NCBI GenBank assembly: GCA_046295175.1
Contig: JBKBNY010000005.1
Location: 186,001-250,000, forward strand
Direction of reading: 5' to 3'
Length of the DNA: 64,000 bases
Origin: JALOLV01 sp046295175
Lineage (GTDB): Bacteria; Bacteroidota; Bacteroidia; Cytophagales; Spirosomataceae
The position numbers were made by a program, and so were the translations under genes. How positions within the stretch are numbered: position 1 is the stretch's first letter; each line of letters starts with the position of its first letter. The notes under the pieces are model-generated. The model was not told the DNA's origin, did not search any database, and saw only the letters and a list, made by a program, of their open reading frames with translations. Positions 34,964 to 43,722 of this stretch are shown in pieces.

Positions 34964-36499
34964 ATGAAATTAGACCTATCATCTACCAAAGCATTCCCAA
35001 AACTGTTTTTAGATTATATCAATAAACGCTCCGAACTCACTTCATTTTATAGAGAATATCCTGATATTCAAGGATTTAAAAATATCATCGAGGCAAAACC
35101 ATTTACAGCAGATAAGCGAAAAGTTTTGGTAGATGCCTTACAGAATCAATACAAAAATATCGACAGCAAGCCCGATTTTTCGGTTCTTTTGCAGCCCAAT
35201 ACCTACACCGTAACAACTGGCCATCAGCTAAATATTTTTACAGGCCCGCTGTATATCATTTATAAAATCGTTACGATTATCAACCTTGCCAAACAACTCA
35301 AAGAAGCATATCCTGCTTATAACTTTGTGCCAGTTTACTGGATGGCAACCGAAGACCACGACTTCGCCGAGATTGCATCTTTTAGCCTTTTTGGTAAGAA
35401 ATACACCTGGGAAACCGAACAAAAAGGGGCTGTTGGCAGAATGAATCCAGCCGAATTGCAGGCAATCTTAGAGGCATTACCCGAAAAAACCGAATTATTT
35501 GAAAACGCCTATCTCAATAACTCTACTCTTGCCGATGCCGTCAGACAATACATGCACCAACTATTTGGTAATCAAGGGCTTATCAGCATCGACGGTGATG
35601 ATAAAGCATTGAAAAGTCTTTTCACAGATGTCATCAAAGACGATTTATTGAACAATACTGCCTATAAACTTGTCAACGAAACCTCAAAGAAAATCCACGA
35701 TTTAGGCTACGAAACTCAGATTTCGCCGCGTGAAATCAATTTCTTTTATTTGGAGAATGGACTTCGTGAGCGAATCGTCAAAGAGGATTCTCAATATAAA
35801 GTTCTGAATACCGAAATCAGTTTTTCAGAATCCGAAATCCTACAATTGGTTGATAATGAGCCAGAAAAATTCAGTCCAAACGTTGTTTTGAGACCGCTTT
35901 ATCAGCAAATGATTCTGCCGAATTTAGCCTATATCGGCGGACCTTCGGAGGTTCCATATTGGTTGCAGTTATTTGATATGATTGAGCATTATGGCGAGCC
36001 ATTCCCGATGTTAATGCCACGAAATTTCGCGTTGGTCATCAACGAAGCAAGTCGCAAACGTATCGAAAAACTCTGCGTAGCTGTTGAAGATTTATTTTTA
36101 GATGATGTTACACTTCGTCGTAGTTATGTCGAGAGAAATTCGGAGAATTCTTTGAGTTTGGTTTTTGAAATGGATGATTTTTCGGAGATTTTCGAAAGAA
36201 TCGTCAAAAAGGCCGTTGCGATTGATGCAACACTCAAAGCACCAGTTGAAGCCGAAAAAGCAAAGTTGGCAAATGCGATTGATAATCTCGAAAAACGCCT
36301 CAAAAAAGCCGAAGAACGTAATCAAGAAACATCGGTCACGCAACTTTTGGCACTCAAAAATAAACTATTCCCTGATGGTGGTCTGCAAGAACGAAAAGAG
36401 AATTTCTTGAACTTCTACCTCAACGATAAAACATTCATTGACAAGCTTTTAGCCGAGTTCGACCCTTTAGATTATAGTTTCAATATTGTAAATTTGTAG
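34964..36499 (+). CDS. bshC: Bacillithiol biosynthesis cysteine-adding enzyme BshC
   Basis: A 511-aa protein of the expected length for BshC. Recognised from TVTTGHQLNIFTGPLYIIYKI (the Rossmann-core start with the HQ motif), PVYWMATEDHDFAEI and GGPSEVPYWLQL, with a long C-terminal coiled coil (about 400-460, KAEEAKLANAIDNLEKR-like). BshC adds cysteine to GlcN-malate, the last step of bacillithiol synthesis, giving the cell a low-molecular-weight thiol. bshA and bshB are not in the window. Start ATG 34964. A hairpin repeat follows two bases after the stop. Confidence 0.95.
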   Translation: MKLDLSSTKAFPKLFLDYINKRSELTSFYREYPDIQGFKNIIEAKPFTADKRKVLVDALQNQYKNIDSKPDFSVLLQPNTYTVTTGHQLNIFTGPLYIIYKIVTIINLAKQLKEAYPAYNFVPVYWMATEDHDFAEIASFSLFGKKYTWETEQKGAVGRMNPAELQAILEALPEKTELFENAYLNNSTLADAVRQYMHQLFGNQGLISIDGDDKALKSLFTDVIKDDLLNNTAYKLVNETSKKIHDLGYETQISPREINFFYLENGLRERIVKEDSQYKVLNTEISFSESEILQLVDNEPEKFSPNVVLRPLYQQMILPNLAYIGGPSEVPYWLQLFDMIEHYGEPFPMLMPRNFALVINEASRKRIEKLCVAVEDLFLDDVTLRRSYVERNSENSLSLVFEMDDFSEIFERIVKKAVAIDATLKAPVEAEKAKLANAIDNLEKRLKKAEERNQETSVTQLLALKNKLFPDGGLQERKENFLNFYLNDKTFIDKLLAEFDPLDYSFNIVNL

Positions 36500-36500
36500 G

Positions 36501-36527
36501 ACGATTTCTCAAATCGTTTGGCTAAAA
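36501..36527. repeat. Left hairpin repeat flanking the zeta-like module
   Basis: ACGATTT-ctc-AAATCGT hairpin followed by TTGGCTAAAA. It matches 37259-37285 at 23 of 27 positions in direct orientation. It may also be the bshC transcript end. Confidence 0.6.
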
Positions 36528-36530
36528 TAA

Positions 36531-37109
36531 ATGCAGACACTTTATATCATAGCGGGTTGTAATGGTGCAGGCAAAACTACTGCATCAAAAACTTTGCTTC
36601 CTGATGTGCTTAATTGTAGAGAGTTTGTAAATGCCGATGCAATCGCAGCAGGATTATCTCCATTTAATCCTGAATCGGTTGCAATTCAAGCTGGCAAATT
36701 AATGCTCGAAAGAATTGATTTTCTTCTCAATCAAAAAAGTACTTTTGCCATTGAAACCACCCTTTCAACCAAAAGCTATGTTGGTTTGGCAAAAAAAGCA
36801 CAAACACTTGGTTATGAAGTAGTTTTGGTATATTTTTGGTTGGATTCTGTCGAGTTAGCCATCCAAAGGGTGGCAGATAGAGTTTCAAAAGGGGGGCATT
36901 CTATTCCAGAAGATGTTATCAGAAGACGTTACAAAAGAGGAATCGAAAATCTAAAAAATTTGTTTTTACCAGTTGTAGATGAATGCTTAATTTTTGATAA
37001 TACAACCGAAAAACCTATCTCGATTGCTCACAAAATTAAAGGGGAAGAAATCATTATTGTTAATCAAGATTTATTTATTAAATTTTCTAAAACAGATGAG
37101 TTTAGTTAA
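36531..37109 (+). CDS. Zeta-toxin-like P-loop kinase
   Basis: A 192-aa protein with Walker A GCNGAGKTT near the N-terminus (residues 9-17), NADAIAAGLSPF, ETTLST (about 81) and IRRRYKRGIENL, the pattern of zeta toxin / AAA-type small kinases in Bacteroidota. Zeta toxins phosphorylate UDP-GlcNAc; whether this protein does so is unknown, and housekeeping relatives exist. The gene overlaps a 51-aa downstream frame by 14 bases and there is no classical upstream epsilon antitoxin. Confidence 0.85.
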   Translation: MQTLYIIAGCNGAGKTTASKTLLPDVLNCREFVNADAIAAGLSPFNPESVAIQAGKLMLERIDFLLNQKSTFAIETTLSTKSYVGLAKKAQTLGYEVVLVYFWLDSVELAIQRVADRVSKGGHSIPEDVIRRRYKRGIENLKNLFLPVVDECLIFDNTTEKPISIAHKIKGEEIIIVNQDLFIKFSKTDEFS

Positions 37110-37251
37110 TAAAAGTAGGGCTGAAAAAATTACCGAAGGTGTCAAAAAAGCCATCGAAAAAATGTGGGAAGAAGCCCGCCTGCGTGATGAAACCAAAGTA
37201 ATCTCTATAGACGGAAAACCAACCGTTGTTAGAGCAAGAGATATAAAGTAA
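37096..37251 (+). CDS. 51-aa partner of the zeta-like kinase (possible antitoxin)
   Basis: A short frame from ATG 37096, overlapping the kinase gene by 14 bases. The protein is highly charged: a helical first half (SRAEKITEGVKKAIEKMWEE), then DETKVISIDGKPTVVRARDIK. Small proteins like this follow zeta-like kinases in other Bacteroidota as far as I recall, which supports a real gene. An antitoxin role is inference from the overlap and gene order. Confidence 0.7.
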   Translation: MSLVNKSRAEKITEGVKKAIEKMWEEARLRDETKVISIDGKPTVVRARDIK

Positions 37252-37258
37252 TTGTGAA

Positions 37259-37285
37259 ACGATTTTTTAAATCGCTTAGCTAAAA
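37259..37285. repeat. Right hairpin repeat flanking the zeta-like module
   Basis: CGATTT-tt-AAATCG hairpin followed by CTTAGCTAAAA; 23/27 match to the left copy at 36501. Together they bracket exactly the kinase and its small partner. Confidence 0.6.
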
Positions 37286-37290
37286 ACTTA

Positions 37291-37316
37291 GCCTCAGAGA
37301 AATCTGGGGCTTTTTT
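37291..37316 (+). terminator. Intrinsic terminator after the zeta-like module
   Basis: GCCTCAGA, GAAA loop, TCTGGGGC, then TTTTTT. An 8-bp stem with one G-T pair, a stable GNRA tetraloop and a T-run: a textbook intrinsic terminator for the plus strand. Confidence 0.8.
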
Positions 37317-37381
37317 GTTGAATATTCGATAAATTCGACATTACTATTTATATTTACTGAATCAATAAACTATTCAATTAA

Positions 37382-39532
37382 ATGAAATTTATTAAAACCC
37401 TACTCCTATTAATTCCGTTCTGGACATTCGCCCAAAACGGCAATCAAAAAGTTACAGTAACAGACCTAACCAAAATCAAACAAGTTTTATCGGTAACGGC
37501 TTCGCCCGATGGCAAAAAAGCAATTTACACGCTCCGAACAATCGAAAACAACACCGAAAACAAACTTGAGTACGACTACCGAAACCATTTATACTCGGTT
37601 GATTTACAGGCCGGTAGCACTCCAAAAGCCATAACTCGCGGGCCAGAAAGTGTAGGCGGAGGCAGTTTCTCACCCGACGGCAAAAGCATTGCATTTACCC
37701 GTAATGTGAAAGGTAAATCGCAGGTTTTTATCATGCCTCTCGATGGCGGCGAAGCATGGCAACTTACCGAAGCCCCTTACGGAGCAGGTAATCCGCAGTT
37801 TTCGCCCGATGGTTCAAAAATACTTTTTAGCTCGACAGTTACTTTAACTACCCTTTTGAGCGATACCACACTTAATCCAAACAAAACTGTTCCGTCGTGG
37901 TCGATGGAAAAACCTGGATTCTCAAAAAACGAACACCTCAATCGCGATAAAAAAATCAAGCCTAATCCCGATGGCAGTATCGAAGAAATCCGTGCGTATT
38001 TAGAAAAAGACGTAGAAGACAAAAAAGCAAAGGTTTTTAATCGCCTGAACTTTCAAGGCGAAGCGGCAGTCGAGCCAGAGTTTTTCTTTACGCACTTGTA
38101 CGTAATCGAGGTTCGAGAAGGAGCCAAAGCCAAACCAATCACAAAAGGTTTTTGGTCTTACAACCAAGCGGCTTGGTCTATTGACGGAAAACGGATTTGG
38201 GCGGTTTCGGGCAAAGACAAAACCAAACACCCCGACCGTGAACAAGAATCGGCCATTATTAGTATGAATGCCGACGGTTCGGATGAAAAACAAATCGTTG
38301 CCGAAAGCGGAAAATCATTCGGAGGATTTGAAATCTCGCCCGATGGAAAAACAATCGGAATGATTATGAGTACACCTAACTTATTATCATTCAGCCAATT
38401 AGTAGTTGCCAATATCGACGGCAGCAACCGCCAAGTGATTGACTTCGACCGTACACCAAGCGGACTAAAATGGTCATTGGATGGTAAGTTTTTATACTTA
38501 ACGGCTCCATCAAACGGAGGTTTTCCGTTGTATCGAATGAATGCGGTAACTCGCAAAGTTGAACAATTAAGCGATTTTGAATCGGGGATTACGGCATTTG
38601 ATATGACAACTGATAAAGTCATATTTGCCAAAACCGAAGTTCTGAATCCGTCTGAATTGTATATGTCGGATTTAACTGCCAAAAATCAAGTACGATTGAG
38701 TAACCACAACGACGCTTGGCTAAAAGATAAAAAGGTGAGTATCCCCGAAAAACGCATTTATACCAATTCTAAAGGACAAAAAATTGAGTATTGGATAATG
38801 AAACCGGCTTTTATGGAAACTGGCAAAAAGTATCCGCTATTGTTGAATATGCACGGCGGACCAACCGCCATGTGGGGGCCGGGTGAGTTTTCGATGTGGC
38901 ATGAATTTCAGTATTTTTGTTCGCAAGGCTACGGAGTAGTTTATCCAAATCAGCGTGGTTCGGGTGGCTACGGCAAAGATTTTCAGTTTTCAAACTTCCG
39001 TGATTGGGGTGCTGGCCCACAAGAAGATGCCCTTGCCGCTTGTGCCGATGCCTCCAAAGCAGCTTGGGTCGATACCTCAAAACAAGTCATTACGGGAGGC
39101 TCGTATGCGGGTTATTTGACTGCTTGGATTGTCGCTCACGACCACCGTTTCAAAGCTGCATTTGCTCAACGCGGCGTTTATGACTTGACAACTTTTATGG
39201 GTGAAGGCAACGCTTGGAGACTCGTTCCGAATTATTTCGGTTTGCCGTGGGAAGACCAAAACACTACTAAAATAGATGCCAATTCGCCTTACACATTCGT
39301 AGATAAAATCCGTACGCCACTTTTGATAAAACACGGCGAAAACGACCTCCGTACGGGCGTGATTCAATCACAAATGATGTTTAGAAGCCTCAAATATCTT
39401 GGTAGAGAAACCGAATACGTTTTGATGCCAGGCGGCACGCACGAATTGAGCCGCACGGGAAATGTCCGTCAGAGAATTGACCGAATCTTGCGTATTTATG
39501 AGTTTTTTGAGAGATATGTAGGTAAAAAATAA
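37382..39532 (+). CDS. S9 family (prolyl oligopeptidase-type) serine peptidase, exported
   Basis: A 716-aa exported peptidase (signal peptide FIKTLLLLIPFWTFAQ). The N-terminal beta-propeller shows repeated SPDGK/SPDGS blades (for example TASPDGKKAIYTL and QFSPDGSKILF). The C-terminal alpha/beta-hydrolase carries the triad S574 in GGSYAGYL, D655 in HGENDLRT and H687 in GGTHEL, in the order expected for DPP4/acylaminoacyl-peptidase-like S9 enzymes. It likely cleaves short peptides in the periplasm. The gene is preceded by a TTATATTTAC-like promoter element and stands alone. Confidence 0.94.
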   Translation: MKFIKTLLLLIPFWTFAQNGNQKVTVTDLTKIKQVLSVTASPDGKKAIYTLRTIENNTENKLEYDYRNHLYSVDLQAGSTPKAITRGPESVGGGSFSPDGKSIAFTRNVKGKSQVFIMPLDGGEAWQLTEAPYGAGNPQFSPDGSKILFSSTVTLTTLLSDTTLNPNKTVPSWSMEKPGFSKNEHLNRDKKIKPNPDGSIEEIRAYLEKDVEDKKAKVFNRLNFQGEAAVEPEFFFTHLYVIEVREGAKAKPITKGFWSYNQAAWSIDGKRIWAVSGKDKTKHPDREQESAIISMNADGSDEKQIVAESGKSFGGFEISPDGKTIGMIMSTPNLLSFSQLVVANIDGSNRQVIDFDRTPSGLKWSLDGKFLYLTAPSNGGFPLYRMNAVTRKVEQLSDFESGITAFDMTTDKVIFAKTEVLNPSELYMSDLTAKNQVRLSNHNDAWLKDKKVSIPEKRIYTNSKGQKIEYWIMKPAFMETGKKYPLLLNMHGGPTAMWGPGEFSMWHEFQYFCSQGYGVVYPNQRGSGGYGKDFQFSNFRDWGAGPQEDALAACADASKAAWVDTSKQVITGGSYAGYLTAWIVAHDHRFKAAFAQRGVYDLTTFMGEGNAWRLVPNYFGLPWEDQNTTKIDANSPYTFVDKIRTPLLIKHGENDLRTGVIQSQMMFRSLKYLGRETEYVLMPGGTHELSRTGNVRQRIDRILRIYEFFERYVGKK

Positions 39533-39542
39533 TAGAGTTGTA

Positions 39543-39563
39543 GGGGCGAATCGCATTCGCCCT
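39543..39563. repeat. GGGGCGAATCGCATTCGCCC palindrome
   Basis: GGGCGAA-tcgca-TTCGCCC, preceded by GTAG, seven bases after the S9 peptidase stop. The sequence type recurs as a dispersed palindrome in many bacteria. It may also end the peptidase transcript. Confidence 0.6.
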
Positions 39564-39616
39564 TATTCATTTAAACCATTACAACTAATACGTAAAATCA
39601 TTTCAACCCTAAAACT

Positions 39617-40798
39617 ATGCAAAAAACACAATCTATTCGTCTGACCTCGGCCGATGTCTATCGGGGCTTTGTAATGCTCTTGATGATGGCCGAAGTCCTC
39701 CATTTTCAGAAAGTTTCAGACGCTCTGCCCGAAAGTTCATTTTGGCAATTTTTAGCCTTCAACCAAGACCACGTCGAGTGGATTGGTTGCTCACTCCACG
39801 ACCTAATTCAGCCCTCGTTTTCGTTTCTGGTGGGTGTTGTTTTGCCTTATTCTATCCTAAATCGTCAGGCAAAAGGAGAGCCTTTCGGTAAATTGGTTCG
39901 CCATGCGGCTTGGCGTTCATTGATATTGATTGTTCTCGGAATCTTCCTTCGTTCGCAAGGCAGGTCGATGACATACTTTACATTTGAGGATACACTCAGT
40001 CAAATCGGTTTAGGCTATACGTTTCTTTTTATTTTAGGATTGCAAACTTTCAGAGTTCAACTAATTGCATTTTTGGTGATTGTTATCGGGTATTGGGCAG
40101 CCTTCGCAATTTATCCGCTCCCGCCTGCCAATTTTGATTACGAATCGGTCAAAGTTGCCAAAGATTGGGGGCATCTTCAAAGCGGTTTTGCGGCTCATTG
40201 GAACAAAAACAGCAATCTCGCTTGGGCTTTTGATACGTGGTTTTTGAATCTTTTTCCGAGAGAAAAACCATTTATTGCCAATGGCGGCGGATACGCAACT
40301 CTTAGTTTTATTCCGACTCTTGCAACAATGATTTTAGGTTTATTTGCAGGTAAAATCCTTATCTCGGAAAAATCTCAGAACGAAAAAATCAAGACTTTTC
40401 TCATATATGGAATCGGCGGAATCATCCTCGGGCTAATCATAAATTATTTAGGAATTTGCCCAAACGTAAAACGAATCTGGACACCTACTTGGGTGATTTT
40501 TAGCGGCGGATGGTGCTTTTTATTAATGGCATTTTTCTATTACATCATCGACATAAAACAAAAGCAAAAATGGGCATATTGGTTGATGGTTATAGGCATG
40601 AATTCAATTGCTGCGTACGTAATTGCCCACACTGTCGATAGTTATATTTCGAGTGCATTGCATACCCACCTCGGCGAAAATTACGATACAGTTTTTGGTT
40701 CGGCTTATCGTACTCTTGTTCACGGCGGCTTGATATTATTTTTTGAATGGGTAATCCTAAATTGGATGTATAAACGTAAGATTTTTATCAAGATTTGA
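39617..40798 (+). CDS. DUF5009-type multi-pass membrane protein (heparan-glucosaminide acetyltransferase-like)
   Basis: A 393-aa inner-membrane protein with about ten hydrophobic helices. Near the N-terminus RLTSADVYRGFVMLLMMAEVLH and later DLIQPSFSFLVGVVLPYS follow the pattern of DUF5009/HGSNAT-like (YeiB-related) acyltransferases, where the membrane His near the start (LHF) accepts acetyl groups. In Bacteroidota these often sit with glycan-utilisation genes, but here neighbours are unrelated. Substrate unknown. Confidence 0.85.
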   Translation: MQKTQSIRLTSADVYRGFVMLLMMAEVLHFQKVSDALPESSFWQFLAFNQDHVEWIGCSLHDLIQPSFSFLVGVVLPYSILNRQAKGEPFGKLVRHAAWRSLILIVLGIFLRSQGRSMTYFTFEDTLSQIGLGYTFLFILGLQTFRVQLIAFLVIVIGYWAAFAIYPLPPANFDYESVKVAKDWGHLQSGFAAHWNKNSNLAWAFDTWFLNLFPREKPFIANGGGYATLSFIPTLATMILGLFAGKILISEKSQNEKIKTFLIYGIGGIILGLIINYLGICPNVKRIWTPTWVIFSGGWCFLLMAFFYYIIDIKQKQKWAYWLMVIGMNSIAAYVIAHTVDSYISSALHTHLGENYDTVFGSAYRTLVHGGLILFFEWVILNWMYKRKIFIKI

Positions 40799-40824
40799 TT
40801 CAAAACCAAAAATAAAAACGTATT

Positions 40825-40832
40825 TATATTTG
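40825..40832 (+). promoter_or_regulatory. Candidate Bacteroidota -7 element for the export operon
   Basis: TATATTTG matches the Bacteroidota -7 consensus TAnnTTTG, 122 bases before the adaptor ATG. No well-spaced -33 TTTG was found, so this is tentative. Confidence 0.35.
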
Positions 40833-40954
40833 TTGCTTCAGATTCTTTCTGGAGCAACAAATATATAAAACAAGTATATACAACATTTGACTCAAAACTT
40901 CGTTGAATAGAAAAAACACACTATTCAAATACCCTATTTACTCTCACTAACTTT

Positions 40955-42310
40955 ATGAAAAAAACTCGTCCTCTACTGCTTGTTTCTATTATCAGTATTG
41001 CCGCTTTAGTGATTGCCTATTTTTCATTTTTCAAAAAAGCCGAAGAAACTACCATCTTATTTTCAAAAGTAAAACAAGGAAAATTTGAAGTGGTAGTTAT
41101 ATCTACTGGTGAATTAAAAGCCAAAAATCAAACCGAAATCACGGCTCCAGGGTCTGAGCTACAAGAAGCCCAGATTTATTCAGAACTCAAAATCGAAGAC
41201 CTGATTCAAGAAGGTACAACCGTCAAAGCTGGCGACTACGTGGCGTCGCTGGAGAAGAATCCGATTATGGCAAAACTCACCGAAAATGGTTTTGAGGTTC
41301 AGAAAAAAACATCCGAATTGGCTCAAGCAAAGTTAGACACAACGCTCACATTGAGAGACGCCCGCGACGAGCTTTACAATCTAAAATTTGCAGTAGAACA
41401 AGCCCGTCTCGAAAAAGAACAATCCAAATTTGAGGCTCCTGCTATACAACGCCAGAAGGAGATAGAACTCGAAAAAGCTCAAAAAAACTACGAGCAAAAA
41501 CTACAAAACTATAAAACAAAAGTTGCTCAGTCGCAGACCAAAGTTCAAATCATCAATTCTGATTTGAGTATTGCCCAAAACCGTGTTAATAGACTCGAAA
41601 GCCTTATAAACAAACTCAATATCACTGCTCCAAAAGACGGAATGTTGATTTATGTGAGAGATTGGAACGGCTCTAAAAAAGTAGTGGGTTCGAGTATCAG
41701 TGGCTGGAACCCGACAGTGGCGATACTGCCCGATTTAAGTCAAATGCAAGTTATAACTTATGTCAACGAGATAGATATTCAGAAAGTAAAAATTGGACAA
41801 TTTGTAGAAATCGGTTTAGATGCCGACCAAAATAAAAAACTGAATGGTGTGGTAGCAAGTGTGGCAAATGTGGGCGAACAAAGGCCCAACTCTGATGCAA
41901 AAGTATTTGAGGTAATCATAGATGTTATCACCAAAGACCCAAGTCTTCGACCTGCCATGACCACGAGTTGCAAGATTTATGCAGGCACTTACAACGACGT
42001 TTTGAATATTCCGCTCGAATCTATCAATAACGATAAAAACGGCACATTTGTCTATAAAAAAGATGGTAATAAAGTAGCCAAACAATATATCTTGGTAGGT
42101 GCTACCAACGACGCAAATGCCCTCATCTACTCGGGTCTGAAAAAGGACGAAGAGATTTATTTGACGCTTCCTGCCGATACTACCTCGCTCAAAGTGCTGG
42201 CAGTCAATAAAGCCGCCAAAATGCCATCGCCCGCCGTTGATGCGACCCGCGAAAATATCATCAAACAATTTACAGCTAAGCCTCAAGCACAAGTAACCAA
42301 ACCTAAATAA
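40955..42310 (+). CDS. HlyD/MacA-type periplasmic adaptor
   Basis: A 451-aa adaptor with one N-terminal membrane anchor (LLLVSIISIAALVIAYFSFF). A lipoyl-like half (VVISTGELKAKNQTEITAP) precedes a long coiled coil (about 110-215), and the beta-barrel part follows (LPDLSQMQVITYVNEIDIQKVKIGQ), then a membrane-proximal domain. It links an inner-membrane ABC permease to TolC. It starts a three-gene operon (adaptor, permease, TolC) with gaps of 28 and 40 bases. Confidence 0.92.
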   Translation: MKKTRPLLLVSIISIAALVIAYFSFFKKAEETTILFSKVKQGKFEVVVISTGELKAKNQTEITAPGSELQEAQIYSELKIEDLIQEGTTVKAGDYVASLEKNPIMAKLTENGFEVQKKTSELAQAKLDTTLTLRDARDELYNLKFAVEQARLEKEQSKFEAPAIQRQKEIELEKAQKNYEQKLQNYKTKVAQSQTKVQIINSDLSIAQNRVNRLESLINKLNITAPKDGMLIYVRDWNGSKKVVGSSISGWNPTVAILPDLSQMQVITYVNEIDIQKVKIGQFVEIGLDADQNKKLNGVVASVANVGEQRPNSDAKVFEVIIDVITKDPSLRPAMTTSCKIYAGTYNDVLNIPLESINNDKNGTFVYKKDGNKVAKQYILVGATNDANALIYSGLKKDEEIYLTLPADTTSLKVLAVNKAAKMPSPAVDATRENIIKQFTAKPQAQVTKPK

Positions 42311-42338
42311 TTTCCACACTAAATCTTTTCAACTACAA

Positions 42339-43682
42339 ATGTTAGCAAAAGAAAGACTAATTTTCAATTTTAGGGTTGGAGTCGAGGCTCTCATTACCAA
42401 CAAATTACGGGCGTTTTTAACTTCATTGGGTATCATTTTTGGCGTTGCGGCGGTAATCTCAATGCTGGCGATTGGTGCTGGGGCCGAAAGGGAAATCCTC
42501 GAACAAATCAAACAAGTTGGGTCAAATAATATCGTCATCAAGTCTAAGTTTAATGACCCAAATAAAGATAATTCTGATGCTTCAAAAAAGGATAATAAAG
42601 AAACCAAGAAGTTTTCTCCAGGATTAACAATCGGCGATGCAGAGAATATCAGCGAGACAATTTCGGCAGTGAGCTTTGTCAGTCCCGAAATCGAAATCGA
42701 AACTTCGTTTATGCGAGAAGGGCAAAAGAATACTGGTAAACTGATTGGCGTAACTAACAAATTCTTTGAGATTGCGGGTGTAAAAGTAGGCGAAGGCAAA
42801 TATTTTACCGAAAACCAAGTCGAGCAAGCTGAGGCTGTTTGCATCATTGGCAAGCAGGTCAAAACTAAATATTTCGCCAAATCTGACCCGATTGGGCAGG
42901 CTATCAAGTGCGGAAACGTTTGGCTCACGGTTGTTGGTGTTTTAGAAAGTGGCGTCATATCAGACAAATCCGTAGAAAAACTATCCGTCCGAAATTATAA
43001 TTCTGATATTTACACACCAATCCGCACGATTCTGCTGCGTTACAAGAACCGTTCAAACGTAACAGTTATGGCAATGAAAAATCGGAATTCGTATTGGGGC
43101 AACAACGAACAGAATAAGAAAATCGAAAACCATAACCAACTCGACCGATTAGTCATCAACCTTTCGGATAGTAAGTATATTGAGCCTTCTCTCTCAATTA
43201 TCGAAAAAATCTTAAAAAGAAGACACAACCAAGTAGCTGATTATGAGATAATTGTGCCCGAATTACTACTCAAACAAGAACAAAAAACCAAGCAGTTATT
43301 CAATATCGTTCTGGGCGTAATCGCCTCAATTTCTCTTTTGGTTGGTGGTATTGGCATCATGAATATTATGTTGGCATCGGTGCTTGAGCGTATCAAAGAA
43401 ATTGGTTTGAGATTGGCACTCGGAGCAAAGAAAACCGACATCATCATGCAGTTTATGTCTGAAGCAGTTTCGATTAGTTTCACGGGTGGACTAATCGGAA
43501 TCTCGCTTGGGATTCTGATTAGTTACATGGTCGAAAAACTCGCTGATATTCAGACAATTATAACGCCTTTTTCGGTCATTTTATCGTTTGGTGTTGCTGT
43601 AATTGTAGGTTTAATATTCGGAATTTTTCCAGCTAAAAGAGCATCCGACCAAAATCCGATTGAATCGCTTCGTTACGAATAA
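42339..43682 (+). CDS. MacB-type ABC transporter permease (no ATPase domain)
   Basis: A 447-aa membrane protein. An N-terminal helix (LRAFLTSLGIIFGVAAVISML), a large periplasmic MacB_PCD domain (about 50-310), and three C-terminal FtsX-type helices (LFNIVLGVIASISLLVGGIGIMN; IGISLGILISYMV; VIVGLIFGIFPAKRA). The motif GGIGIMNIML is typical of MacB/LolC-like permeases. Unlike MacB it has no fused nucleotide-binding domain, and no ATPase gene is nearby. Likely role: mechanotransmission-type export of a peptide, lipid or antibiotic together with the flanking adaptor and TolC. Confidence 0.92.
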   Translation: MLAKERLIFNFRVGVEALITNKLRAFLTSLGIIFGVAAVISMLAIGAGAEREILEQIKQVGSNNIVIKSKFNDPNKDNSDASKKDNKETKKFSPGLTIGDAENISETISAVSFVSPEIEIETSFMREGQKNTGKLIGVTNKFFEIAGVKVGEGKYFTENQVEQAEAVCIIGKQVKTKYFAKSDPIGQAIKCGNVWLTVVGVLESGVISDKSVEKLSVRNYNSDIYTPIRTILLRYKNRSNVTVMAMKNRNSYWGNNEQNKKIENHNQLDRLVINLSDSKYIEPSLSIIEKILKRRHNQVADYEIIVPELLLKQEQKTKQLFNIVLGVIASISLLVGGIGIMNIMLASVLERIKEIGLRLALGAKKTDIIMQFMSEAVSISFTGGLIGISLGILISYMVEKLADIQTIITPFSVILSFGVAVIVGLIFGIFPAKRASDQNPIESLRYE

Positions 43683-43722
43683 TTGCCAAAATTCAACTAT
43701 TTATAAAACCGCCAATTTCTCG

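Noticed and set aside
38158..38682. 174-codon frame opposite the S9 peptidase gene
   Set aside because: Lies fully inside a well-supported gene and gives no recognisable protein.
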